A stretch of DNA of 64,000 nt from Luscinia megarhynchos (lineage: Eukaryota > Chordata > Aves > Passeriformes > Turdidae): the NCBI GenBank assembly GCA_034336665.1, contig CM067569.1, positions 21,955,820-22,019,819 of the forward strand. The letters are read 5' to 3'. This document shows, in pieces, positions 53,291 to 64,000 of the stretch; the stretch's first letter is position 1; the number at the start of each line of letters is the position of its first letter. Under the pieces are notes generated by a model that saw only the letters and a list, made by a program, of their open reading frames with translations, had not been told where the DNA came from and searched no databases. The translations under genes and the position numbers were made by a program.

Positions 53291-53841
53291 CAAATAAGCT
53301 AAAATAGTTGGCAAGAAAGACAAAATGAGGTGTCTTGTTTCTGATAGTAATTTTGATCAGTCATAGTACAAACTGGTATAGCTTTTTAAAGAAACAATAG
53401 CACTAATGGACAAGCAACATTTCTAGAGGAGTTCTTTTTGAATTCCTCAAAATAAAAAGGCAAAGCTGCAGCCTGTAGGAAAAGGTGATGCATGAGCCCT
53501 GAAAGCTGAAACAATGACAACACTCTTAACATCTAAGTTCTGGACCATGTGTCAGAGAATACTTCCTGCCCAGCTCCTGAAAGGCTTCTGAAGAACATAA
53601 GGCCCATAGTGTGAAACAGTCACATACAAACCCAGGAAAATTTGGCACTGCATGAATCAATTGCCTTGAGTTGTTCTATAGTGAAGAATGAAAGACATTC
53701 TGATAGCATGTGAATAGTGTTGAAATAAGACAAAAAACTACAACGTGTGAATATAGACAGAACCAGGTATAAGCTAGATGGTATTTTAATGGTCCTCTAG
53801 GAAGCAATGTTATATTTCTTCCTGATAAAATGTATTTATAT
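53291..53841. other. Noncoding DNA, no gene seen
   Basis: The mixed-complexity segment at about 53470-53570 could extend the neighbouring regulatory block. No strong motif or frame was noted. Confidence 0.6.
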
Positions 53842-53891
53842 ACATGTGCTGCCCATGTATTCATGGATGCAAAAACTTAGGCAGCACATGT
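53842..53891. repeat. Hairpin with a perfect 12-bp stem
   Basis: ACATGTGCTGCC (53842-53853) and GGCAGCACATGT (53880-53891) are exact reverse complements separated by 26 bases. Within the loop, CATG, TATT, CATG can form a second small stem. The stem is too short for a typical microRNA precursor unless the loop pairs further. No transposon terminal features or target duplications were seen. Confidence 0.85.
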
Positions 53892-55717
53892 TTTTGCTAA
53901 TTAGTAGGATCTTTGAAATGCTCGTGATTACTTTCAGTATTTAGTATTTTGCATCTTAATGCCTGTGAAGGTATGCATGTTTCTTGTAAAAGAAGAATTA
54001 AGGACTTGACTACCTTGATTTCACCTGGAAGTAATTTTCAAGGTTTTGTTTTTGTATTGGTAATGCTCTGTCTGCTGATGTCTGTTCTTGTTATTAGCTC
54101 ACACAGATGTCTAAGCATGATGCCAACTGCTTGGCCATCAAACAGCTGATGAGGTTGTGTGTTTCCCATAGCATCCATTCTGCCCCCTTTCCTGGTAAAG
54201 GATTGGAGCAGGACATTAGAGGGGACTGTACCTGCTTGGAAGGACCAGAGCACCATGGTCTGAAGTACACACAGGCTGTATTGGTCTTGCTCCTCTTCTT
54301 TTTGCTTTCTTGCAAAACTGTTGGTGCTGTGCCACGATAAGTCATTGAGGGGAACACTCTAATTGAAAAATTGTCGTGTTTGCTTCTTTGTTTCTTGGAT
54401 TTTTTGGTTTTCTGCTGGATCACTTTTCCTAAACAACTTAGCGTGCCATTGACTAAATAGAAACTTTAAAAAGTAAGAATTTCTGTTACTAGCTACATAA
54501 AGCTTGATGCCTTGATTGGGTGCACAAGGGACAGCCAACCCGTCCTTGTCTGCCTGTTGCTATGAAGTAAAGTTTTTCGACTTGGTACTTGAAGTAGCTA
54601 ATGCTGTCTGTTGTTGGGTTCATCATTCCTTGGAATCAATGTAACCATGGTCCTCTCTTAGTATGAAATGCAGTATTCAGCTTGGCTATTCAGCTTTGAT
54701 TGATGAAAGAGCCAAGTTGCTTGGATTTGCCAGCTCCACTATCAAGCTGATTTGGTAGGGGAGGAAAAAAACCCCTCATATCTTTACATTGCTGCATTTA
54801 TGGTGGGAAACCTATTGGTGTTATGTAAACTTGAAAGGGGGAGAGAGATGGTTGAGAAGTATCTAATATAATTGGTCTTTAATGCTTTCAGACTTTTTTG
54901 AACTGATAATGCTGAGTTTAAATTCTAACTCTGTACTAGGGATTAGAATAGAACTTTTCTGGGAAACAGTTCACTGTGCTGCCACAGTGCACTTTTTCCT
55001 CTTCTGAGACTCACTGCTGCCAGTCAACATGCAAACTTTAGGTGGTCCTCAGGTCTGATCCTGTTAAATTAATCTCATAAAGAGCTTCATAATAAATTAC
55101 AGTTTGCAAATAGCCTGTCATAAATGAAAACACAAGTGTAATGATGATAAACTAAGCATAGTTGGTGATTCTAAATACTTTGTGTTGCAAAAGATTTCCT
55201 CCTGTGTAGCAAAGTCTATTGAATAATGTTGAATTTATGTAAATACGTACTGCCTTTCTCCCCCAAGCATAATGGAACTTTAAAACTTCAGAATTGCAGC
55301 AGGGCAGGGCTTTAACACCCTGTGGAGACAGAGACCCAGGATCATTCCTGAATTCGTTTTTTTCTATGCCTATACATGAAAAGAACTCCAATTTGCTGGC
55401 TTGCCCCAGGAAAACTATTCAATGGGCTTTTCTCTAACACTGGTGAGCAGAGCTTTTTTTCTTGGTCTGTGGATCAAATACATCACACTGCTCCCTGCAC
55501 TGATCCTGTAGTTAAATTACCCTATATAAACAACTCTTTGTTATTCCTGCCTGTGAAAAATGTTGTGTTCTTTTGGTAAAGAAGAAAATAGACCTGGAAA
55601 TAGAAGGTCACAAGCAGGTCAAAGTGTTTAGCTGAAAGGCTGGCAGAGTTTCAAGCAGTGAAGTTTTGAGATCTAAGATTGAGATTTAGTTGAGATGGAA
55701 GTTAAATTTTATTGTTT

Positions 55718-55719
<2 letters not shown>
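53892..55719. other. Noncoding DNA, no gene seen
   Basis: Overlapping frames on both strands at 54038-54423 are mutually exclusive shadows without recognisable domains. The AT-rich segment at about 55030-55200 is mixed-complexity, but I see no motif cluster. Confidence 0.65.

Positions 55720-55749
<30 letters not shown>
55720..55749. repeat. Poly-T tract, 30 bases
   Basis: An uninterrupted T run preceded by T-rich sequence. No associated retrocopy is visible. Confidence 0.9.
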
Positions 55750-55752
<3 letters not shown>

Positions 55753-56084
55753 TGTCTGGTCACAAGATTAAGGGGGGAAATCTACTAAGGTCAATGTAGA
55801 CTATTTGAAGGGATGTTTAAATGTTTTGGCTGTGCTATCTGTTAATCCTTTACTAAATGTGTTGAATGTGAGAAATAATACGTACTGTTAAACCACCAAG
55901 TGCAGAGAAAATGTCTTAAAATTACAGTGTGTAGTAAATTAGAGTCTACTTGCTATTTTCTTTTTCCAGAGCTGAGGCAGTCTGTTTTTCTTTTACCTTG
56001 TTTACCTTGAAAACATGCTTTAATGCCTGTGGTGTTTCTGTTAACCTCCTTGAACTCTTGTGATTTCATTCATGTGATTTGTTA
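55750..56084. other. Noncoding AT-rich DNA, no gene seen
   Basis: No frame, repeat family or motif cluster was noticed. Confidence 0.6.
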
Positions 56085-56300
56085 TTGAATGACCTTTCCA
56101 GGATTTTACAAAACACGACCTTTTCTTGTCAAACATTCAAAGGTTTGTAAAGAAAGGCTGTCACAGGGACAATAGTTGTTTTGCTAATTATAACGAATGT
56201 TTCCAAACATCCTTGAAAACGCAGATTCATATTTCTGCCGCCATTGATAATTTTGTTAAAGTTCTTTTTAAAGTACCTTTTGAGTAAAACACTAGTGTTT
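56085..56300. promoter_or_regulatory. Candidate enhancer with TCF, SOX, homeodomain and YY1-like sites
   Basis: TTCAAAG (TCF/LEF-like) lies at 56136-56142, ACAATAG (SOX) at 56169-56175, GCTAATTA (homeodomain) at 56183-56190 and GCCGCCATTG (YY1-like) at 56237-56246. CpGs are retained at several points in an AT-rich surround. There is no open frame and no repeat similarity. This spacing of distinct developmental sites is typical of conserved enhancers; function is inferred. Confidence 0.36.
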
Positions 56301-56560
56301 TAAGAATAAATGGTAATTAAAAATTACATGTCCCAATGGGCTTTAATTAGAAAGGGAGTAAATGTAATGAAGATACAACTCCAGTTGTGAATCCTTACAG
56401 ATTGTCATACTTTCAGAAATTTTATCATACTGGCTAGGCCATTCTGAGATCAGACTTCATACAGAGGGTTGTTTTTTTTCTCCCAATGTTGCGTAATTAA
56501 GGTGAGGAAAAGTCTTCTCTTTTTTTAAGAGAAATTAAGTTGCAGAAGAGAAACTCCTAA

Positions 56561-56587
56561 AGTTGCACTCCCATTGTGAGTGCAACT
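56561..56587. repeat. Hairpin with a perfect 10-bp stem and 7-base loop
   Basis: AGTTGCACTC (56561-56570) and GAGTGCAACT (56578-56587) are exact reverse complements around the loop CCATTGT. A run of A follows. It resembles a bacterial terminator in shape only, which is not meaningful in a vertebrate genome. It may be chance or a small cruciform. Confidence 0.85.
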
Positions 56588-59500
56588 AAAAAAAAGTGCT
56601 TGAGCAGTGGATACAGATTGCTTTATAACACATGGAAGAAACCTGCATTAATACCAGAACTATGCAATACTAATGGATGCCATACAAAATGTGTTCTTAA
56701 AATAAAAACACTGATTCTCCATTTGTTTTAAATCAAGGAAATTAGGTGACTATGAAAATACTATAAAAAAGTAATGCAAATATTTTGCTCTCAGAAGTTT
56801 ATTTTGGAGTTTCTGGGGGGTTTTATAATTGTCAAGTTGGTTTATTTTTATTTTTGCAAACATGTCTTTGGTCAAATATAAGTCCACTAATGTATTGACC
56901 TGATATCAGAGTTTCTTAGCCTAGCAATGCCCAAAAATAAGGCTTTTATAAATTTAACAAGACTGCAATACCAGGTGGAGCACCTGGAGGGAAAAAAAAA
57001 TGGGTAGAATATTTTTGCAGAATTTTCATCCTTTAGCAAAAAATATGGATTAGTTTGTATTTTTTGTATGTATGTGCAGCACTTTGTTTTAACACTGAGA
57101 AGAGTCATTGTGGGTGGTAACTGGTGACATTTCTTTTGAGGTTGAGTTGTCTGGTGATTCAGGGTCTAGTTTTGTCTTTTGGTAGAACTCACCCAGAGGT
57201 AGCACAGAAGCTGCTCCTTTTCTATGGAAATGTCGGCTTTTCTCTTTCCAGCTCTTCCATCTTTCCCTTGCAGAGCAATTGCTTTGATTTTTTTCCTCCC
57301 TGTTGACATTAGGCACAGTATTGCTCTGAATTACCAGTTTACAAAGTGAGGTGTGGTGTCAATGACATGTAATTAAGTCTGTTGTATAGTCCTGACATTT
57401 ACTGCTTATGTTATGCTGGCTAGTTTGGTTTGGGAAGAGCAGGAAATGGTCAGCAAATAATAAAGCAAACAGGAAAACTGAAACATAAAGACCACTCATG
57501 GAGGAGCTTAAGAATTGCTAACTGGTCTTCAGCAGAGAGATGTGGCATCATGTGCACCTCTACTCTTCAGTTTTATTGAAACTGCCATAAATTAGTCTCT
57601 CTGTTGCCATATGTCCTCTGTCCTTCCAATCCAAGATAATTCCTATCTCAGTATCTGAAAAGCTGAGGAAGAGGTAACCAAAGGCAATACTTATGTTTGC
57701 ATGAAGTCAGACAATTAGTTAGCAAATACATTCAAGGAACATTGGGAATTCCATGATTAACAAAATTTATCTATTCATGTGTTTTCTAATGCCTGAAATT
57801 CAGAATCCATATTTTAAATCTATATTGTTTGCAATCAGGTCTTAATTCTTAATTCTGTCATCTTAATTTAAAACATAAAAATTTCAAGAATATCTGATAT
57901 ATGAGCAAGTTCTTTGTGTGGAAAAATTAACTCTCATTTGTTATTTATTCTAGCCCGTGAAACTGTGGTTAATCTTCTGAAATACTGTCACACTGCAGCC
58001 TCCACCCCCAGCAGTTGCATCTTCTCAGCTTGTTGCCCTTAAAGGGCTGCACTTCAGTTTTTGGATATTTTATGTTAAACCTACTTCTACTTCCCTTAAG
58101 TGAATGCTAGACAATGTTTTTGTGTGTCCTGATGCAGCACAATGTGGTATTTAGTTTACCTCATTTGAGAGGAAGAAGACTTTTTGTGTCTTGGCTGTGT
58201 ACATACTGATTTATCTGCCTGTATTTTTTCTGGCTCCTGTTTAAGGCAACCTATCCAAAACAGACCTGTGGCTCATTTTGCCTTGCACTCTCATTTTTCC
58301 AGAAATAGAGCTCTTTCCACGTAGTGGAGAACAAAATCTTTGTGCTATCTTCCATGGTACAGTGATGCACCTATGGAAGCTCAGAGAAGATACATTTTTG
58401 TTGTATATAGGGCAAAAGATCTTGTTGTGAGGATCACAGGCAGCTGTGGGATGGGAGGGGAAGGACCTGTGTTCCCCTTCCATTTCCTCCTGCCTGCCCT
58501 GCAGTGTGGTCAGTGGCTGTGCTTTGCTGAGCTGCTGCAGGTCAGCAGCCCGTGGCTCTCTCTGAGTCCCCTGGCCTGCAAGCTCTGGAATGAGGAACAG
58601 CAGCAGTGGCAAAAGCTGCCATGGCTTTCAGGATTAAGTGTGGCCAACCTTTGTTCTGGCTAGCTGCCTTTTTCTTTTCTAATTGAAATTCTGTTAGACT
58701 TAGAAGGGAATTGATAATGACAAAAGCAACTATATTTTAGTTCCTACAGTTCATTGTATTTTAGCCTGTATAACATCCCAGGGCTTAGTTTGCCACAGAA
58801 CCAACACCATCTGGAAAATATATTTACTGGAGAGCCCTCTGTTTATTCAAAGGCTTAAAATCAAAGGAAAGTCTCCATCAAATAATTATCTTCTGTTTGT
58901 TTCTATGCTGTCTTTGACCATTTAGTATAAATAGATATATGAGAGAAATTCAGACTAGTACTACTCATAAAATTGTAGAAGTATTTAAATTTATATTTTC
59001 AAAAGTGTTTCAACTTCTTTTTTGAAAGCTTTAAAAGGCTTGGGATAGGAGTGCTTTTTCACTCTTTTTACAAGACTGTTCTTCAGAGTCAGGCAATTTG
59101 TTGTAAAAAGCAGAAGAAATATTGAAAATGAGAAAAGTTAATCATCCTGTACAGTCCATACCTCTTAATACTTATCCACTACAGTCTTAGATCTTTCATA
59201 AATCAGCAAAGGATGTGTGAACAATGTTGTCCAATAGATTATTTCAAACATGTGAAGGTGTTTATAATGGGTAGCTAGATTTCAACTATATTGTACTCTA
59301 GCTCTTTGCAAAAGAGTGTGCCACTGTGTGTGCCATAGAGCTTAATAACAAGTTTATGTAATCAAAATTTATGCAATTAAAATTTTTATAAGCATTAAAG
59401 AATTGCTAAATGTGTATTTTAGTGTGCGTGGCTGCTAATTTTAAATGTGGCTGTAAGATAGCTTGAATATTATGTATATAGTGCTGTAATAACTGGTTTG

Positions 59501-62500
59501 ATCTATTTAAGGTCTAAGGCCAGGTGTTTGTATGAGAAATGAATTTGGACTTACATTTGTTCATTTCAGAATCAAACTATGAAGGAGTATGAATATGAAG
59601 GGGCATGAAATTAAATGGCGAGTGATTAAAAGAATGACACTTAAAGTATCAAGAAAACCTGAACTGTCAAAAGCTCAAAATTTAAATGAAGATCATCTCT
59701 TATAATTTTCTTTTTCCTTTTTTCAAATTCCTTTTCGTTGTTTTCCATGTTTTAAATTATGCAATAAGAATCTCATGCTGGTTGTGGTAGCAGTTACTTC
59801 TGTGTAATAAAAATTAGTTTGTCCAATCCACCCCATGGCATCTCTACTTTAAAATCTTGATGCTGCTGTGTGGTTCCTTCTCTAGAGAAGGTCTCCATTA
59901 TAGATTTTGTGCTTTGGGCAGTGGATGTACCCCAAATACCAGAGCCAAAATCAAAGTCTTCGTGGAGACTGTGTAGACTTTTTTCCATGACTTTATATTT
60001 TTGGGTATATCTGTAATCATGTGTGTTACGGTAAGTTAACAATGAAGGGGAGAAAGATTGTTGCATGCTTTAAGTAAATATAAACAGTTAGGAAAAGTGT
60101 GTTTTGTATTTATAGTTCAGCTGTGGGGAAACAACCACTGAATGAAAAATGTGAAGAACTTTGTGCACTTACTGGCTAATGGATATCAGGCAGTGTGGTG
60201 ATTTGCCTGCTTTATGGTTATTGAAAAATAATATACAGTGATTATGTAGATTTGACACCCAAACAGTCTATGGGGAATAAGCATAAATGTATGTGGGGGG
60301 AGAAAGCTATAATTCAGTTTCAGCATAATTCTGATTCAAAGTGGAACTGAAGCAAGACATACTCTAACAGTGAAGGGACCACTTGCAGCCTTGGCATTGT
60401 GCTCTCTTCCACTTGGCTTTACAGAACAGGCTCATAGGACTTACAGCATCCATGATGGGTTTTACAGCTGTTGCCATGAGCTTAGTTGCTCTGAAAATGT
60501 GTATGCTGGAATTTAAGGAAAAAGAAATTTAATCAACATCTAAAGTGCAGGCACTTAAATGGGCAGCATCCATTTCCAGGAGACTCTCTTCCTCTTCCAC
60601 CCTCGACTACAGGTGCTGTGAAGAAATGGAGATGGACTCTTAGTGATGGGGTGGTATTGAGGAATTTCTGCCTAGGTTAGGAGTCCTATTTCTAGTGTAA
60701 AAATACACTCCCTCCATCTGAAGAGTGTTCAGTGTAGACACTGAACAGAATTTTTCACCCTTAACTATAAAACTCCAGTTGTTCTGGAGATATTTATAGT
60801 GCAGCTCATTGTGGAGTTTAGTTTTGGAGGGGAGCAAAGAGCAAACTGTGACATGTTTTTAAAAAAAGAAGACAAAACATTTTATGCATGGACAGTTGCA
60901 GCTGATAGTTATTATCCTGGCACCAATTTACATCTAATAGTCTGGCATACATTTTCTCTCTTAATACTTTCAGAAAAAAATCTAGAATTTCAGCAGAGGA
61001 TGGCCAAATGAAAATGATTGTTGTGTAAAAAAGTTGGAGTCTATTTCTTACTCCATAAAACTGACTTATGAAAATGCTATGACAGGAAGTTATTCCATTC
61101 ACAGATAAATCTGCTCCCTAGGTCAGTGTGTGTGACTGGTGGGAGCTGTGTGCTGGGTGGGATAAAGGACAGTCAGGGAACTGCCCTGAGAAGAAAGTCA
61201 TGTGGAGACACCTGTTAGGCTCTTTCAGGTGGGCAGCATATGGGAGAAGGTGACTGGTGGCTTTACTGAGGATGAAGTCCTTGAAATCAAAGCTGTACTG
61301 AAAAGCTGGGCAGTGGTTATGAAAGACATACTGGTCTTCACTCTGAGCCTCCAAAACCTTACACTGGTGTATGTTTACCAGCATTTTCCTGCTAATCAGA
61401 ACAGTGGAGCTGAACCCTGTTTTGGGAAGAGAGGAAATAGAGAAGAGCCCGTGCAAGATTTTGTAGGATGGATTATTTTAATACTGAATTTTTTCAGGTC
61501 CATTCTTCTTTATTCCCTCCCCTACTAAAAAGGTTGACTAAAGTACTTTTTCTTTTCATAATAGTCTTTTGTGGTGGAGAAGTGAGAGAAGAACAAAAAT
61601 GCCCAATCTGCAGTAAGCTGTTTTATATTATGGTTTCCATCAAGGGTTTCAGAATGCAGAGTTTGGCTGCTGCTCAGGTGTTAAATTGAGAAGAAAATAA
61701 ATATGCAGTAATTTAGGCATTCTTTCCTTAAGAAATTTTTCAATAGCACGAAAGAAGGTGCTTGTTAATTCAGAAAGTGTTGCTTACTAATTAGAGTCTG
61801 TCAGTTTGGATGTTTGGCACATTGGTCATGACGAAGTACCCTGTCACTTTGGAGTCAGGCTTTGTAAAAGAGCCTGACCCAGCCTGGAGTGGCTCTCTCT
61901 TCAGCACTGGAGTGGCTCTTTCCTTGGCCCTTGCACCATGGCATTCACTTACTTACATGGAAAGCCTTATTTGAACAACTCTGGGCAAAGGTTAAAAACC
62001 CCTGAAGAAAAGCCAGTCTTTTAACTGCTCAGCTCCTTAACCACGTTGTGCTCCATGCCCCCGAGGACTCCAATCTTGTGTTTGCAGTTGGACATCTGCC
62101 AAGAATCTTCATTGACACCACAGGTTTATAGTTATAATAAAAAGGACATGTGTGTACCAATAACATGTTATGTATCTGAGTTAAAGGTGGATGTTGAGGG
62201 CAGGATTTTCAGTATTTTGCTCTCTGGGAGCTACCAGTGAAGTATCTAGGTGAATATAAGGCTTTTTCAAGCATGCAGTTGACCTTTTGAAAGAGTGGAG
62301 CTCTTGCTTCAGACTTACACAGTTGGAGTTATGTAATAATGAAATCGAAATTAATTGAATTGCTAATATATGCTTTTTCATAGCTTTAGGAAAAAAACCC
62401 CACAAGACACAGAATCTGGAGCCAAAACCTCACGATGTGTGTTCATGCTAATCTTGATATTCATACCAAAGGATGCAGGGAATGCACAAATCGGTTTTCT

Positions 62501-63179
62501 GGTTGGTTTTTTAAAAGGGGAGAAGATGGGGCCTGTATGTGTAAGGAGAGACACATGCAATCTTGTCAGTCCTGATTAGGTCTAAGTTGTTGATATTTTT
62601 CCTAGAGGATGAATAACAAAGATTTCATTTTACCTTTGTGGTTACAACTGTGGTTATAAGCAGTTATCTTCTGCAGTTTTAAATTTTTGTTTGGGTGTCT
62701 TAAGTGACTTGGATTGTGGGCATGAGACAAGTAACAATCAATGTGTGAGATAGAAAAGGAATTGCAATATGTTCTTTTAAACTAAAGCCTTAGGAAAAAA
62801 AAAGGAAAAACAGATACACAAAATAAATTTCAAGAATTACGGATTTTGAGTTAAAGCCAAAGTGTCAGTTTATTAATTTTTCTGAAATCTTTGATGAAAC
62901 AGTAAATACTGCTTTTTACCTCTATGAACTGCCATTTTTTTAGCTTCCTTTTTTCCAGGATTACCCAAAGTGATTTTGAGGATTCACTCCTATATAGCTA
63001 AAGCTTTAAGTGCTGAAACAATTATTCTTATTTTGGAAAAATTATTATTCTTATTTTTGATGGGTTTTATTTTTTTTTAGAACATAGACAATTAACTCGG
63101 CATAATGGTTTGTGTATATGCAAGTTGTCACCAATTTCTTTATTTTTTTTTTTAAGTCTTAAAATGTAAGAGCAGCTTT
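56588..63179. other. Noncoding DNA, no gene seen
   Basis: The stretch holds a RUNX-like TGTGGTTAA at 57964-57972 and a GC-richer patch at about 58440-58640 with opposing frames of 107 (plus) and 123 (minus) codons, neither recognisable. Overlapping frames also lie at 61118-61528. An 8-bp inverted repeat is at 61854-61861 and 61871-61878, and CTGGAGTGGCTCT occurs twice (61884-61896 and 61907-61919). ATTATTCTTATTTT also occurs twice (63021-63034 and 63044-63057). No gene or transposon was recognised. Confidence 0.65.
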
Positions 63180-63184
63180 TACAT

Positions 63185-63510
63185 CACAAAAAATAGTCAT
63201 TAAATGGAAACTGTTTATTTGGCTACAAGCCCTGAGTGTGCAGGAGACATGTTAGTAAGTCACTGACATATGGATGTGATCGCTGTTTCTTTGACCAGAT
63301 TTGGTTTCTGCAGAGTGCGTGAGAAGGGAAGATAAATTTTGCCCTAGTAATACTGTAGTGACTCATAAATAAATGGTTACCCTTTGGTGCTTACAGTTTT
63401 CATTAAAGCGGCCTGAGCTTTGTTATTGACACCATAGGTTGCCTATTCAGGGAAATGCAGTAAAATTTATCAGTGTGCTTTCTACACCTAATAAATCATC
63501 CAAACAGGGA
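63185..63510. promoter_or_regulatory. Candidate conserved element with an AP-1 site
   Basis: TGACTCAT at 63359-63366 contains the exact AP-1 consensus TGACTCA. CpGs are retained at several positions (near 63280, 63318 and 63409). Nearby are CATTAAAGCGGC (about 63401-63412) and TTATTGACACC, both in non-repetitive sequence without an open frame. A regulatory role is inferred from motifs and texture. Confidence 0.33.
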
Positions 63511-63663
63511 ACCATATGGCAGATAAGACCTTGAAAATGTGGCTTCAGCATGTGAAGAGTCAAGTTGCTGAAATCTTGAATGATTACAGCTCGTGCATTT
63601 TCCCCTGGAATATCTTATAGTTATTTTACATGCCATTTTCTTGTTCATCCTATTGCCTTTTTG

Positions 63664-63700
63664 TCTCTCTCTCTCTCTTCCCCCTCTTCTTTTTCAGCAG
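63664..63700 (+). repeat. CT microsatellite and strong acceptor-like pyrimidine tract
   Basis: A CT run (63664-63680) continues as pyrimidines to TTTTTCAGCAG, giving AG at 63696-63697. As a splice acceptor it would score well by eye. The frame after the second CAG closes after 15 codons, so coding use is unlikely. A noncoding transcript could still use it. Confidence 0.5.
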
Positions 63701-63935
63701 TACTGTGATTTCAGAAAAAAGTCGAAAGCAGATAAGACATTTTTATAATGCCTTGCTGGTAGGAGGAAGAGGGGCAGGGAGGAGCAGAGACTGATGGGAA
63801 AGGATGATATATGTGGCGGCTGTGTCCCAACTCTCCTCTAGCCCATTGTCATTAATCATGGCTATTAGTTTTTTCAGAGCTGCCTTGTCTGCACAGTGCC
63901 TCAGAAAAGCCATTGTTTTTTCATACCACAGTCCA
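63701..63935. promoter_or_regulatory. Candidate conserved element near the window edge
   Basis: A GATA-type AGATAAGA lies at 63730-63737, a SOX core CATTGT (minus-strand ACAATG) at 63844-63849, and an ATTAATCATGG homeodomain-like patch at 63851-63861. CpGs at about 63723 and 63814-63817 are retained. There is no repeat similarity. A G-rich segment follows at about 63947-63962. The element may continue beyond the window. Confidence 0.33.
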
Positions 63936-64000
63936 GGGAAAGCAGCGGGGGGTGTGTGGGGGTATGGATGGGACCTTCTATAGCACTCCTTTCTCCTGAA

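Noticed and set aside
56561..56600. Stem-loop followed by an A run, resembling an intrinsic terminator
   Set aside because: The window is vertebrate nuclear DNA by its CR1 content and composition. The bacterial terminator model does not apply, and the run is A rather than T on this strand.
58241..58663. Opposing 123- and 107-codon frames in a GC-richer patch
   Set aside because: Higher local GC lowers stop frequency on both strands. Neither translation resembles a known family.
1..64000. tRNA, rRNA, snRNA, CRISPR, operon or viral insertion
   Set aside because: No cloverleaf boxes, snRNA landmarks, regularly spaced repeats, compact gene runs or retroviral features were recognised on either strand by eye.

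Overview
This window looks like AT-rich, CpG-poor noncoding nuclear DNA from a bird. The evidence is one recognisable CR1 LINE fragment (about 20718-21091, plus strand), almost no other interspersed repeats, long interrupted T and A tracts, short microsatellites, and no dense or long reading frames. One clear transposon in 64 kb is far sparser than expected for mammals, squamates, turtles or crocodilians, but typical of birds. The species cannot be named from the sequence.

I found no protein-coding gene, tRNA, rRNA, CRISPR array or operon-like structure that I can defend. The longest open frames (about 120-140 codons) are about what chance gives in AT-rich DNA of this length when alternative start codons are allowed, and none resembles a protein family I recognise. 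The one longer frame (20643-21170) runs through the CR1 fragment. The window is therefore a large intron or an intergenic desert; the sequence alone cannot tell which.

Layout. From 1 to about 20.7 kb is mostly featureless intron-like DNA with two possible ancient MIR (CORE-SINE) remnants (about 1396-1430 and 13018-13085), a weak terminal-exon-like signature near 5.55-5.70 kb and a striking inverted repeat at 17126-17160. The CR1 fragment follows at 20.7-21.1 kb, then a moderately structured block at 21.2-22.0 kb. From 22 to 46 kb is again mostly plain, with candidate regulatory islands near 24.6, 28.3 and 33.1-33.3 kb and a 30-base T tract at 25.5 kb. From 46 kb to the end, candidate regulatory islands are denser (46.1, 48.5-49.1, 52.1-52.3, 53.0-53.3, 56.1-56.3, 63.2-63.5 and 63.7-63.9 kb). 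Each combines mixed-complexity sequence, a few retained CpGs and clusters of consensus-like transcription factor sites (TALE TGACAG, E-box CAGCTG, TCF/LEF, SOX, forkhead, AP-1, grainyhead-like, homeodomain). This pattern is what conserved noncoding elements around a developmental regulator look like. Conservation cannot be shown from one sequence, so these calls are inference.

I saw no undescribed biological system. The most checkable leads are the right-hand candidate enhancer islands, the perfect-stem hairpins at 53842-53891 and 56561-56587, the inverted repeat at 17126-17160 and the two MIR-like remnants.
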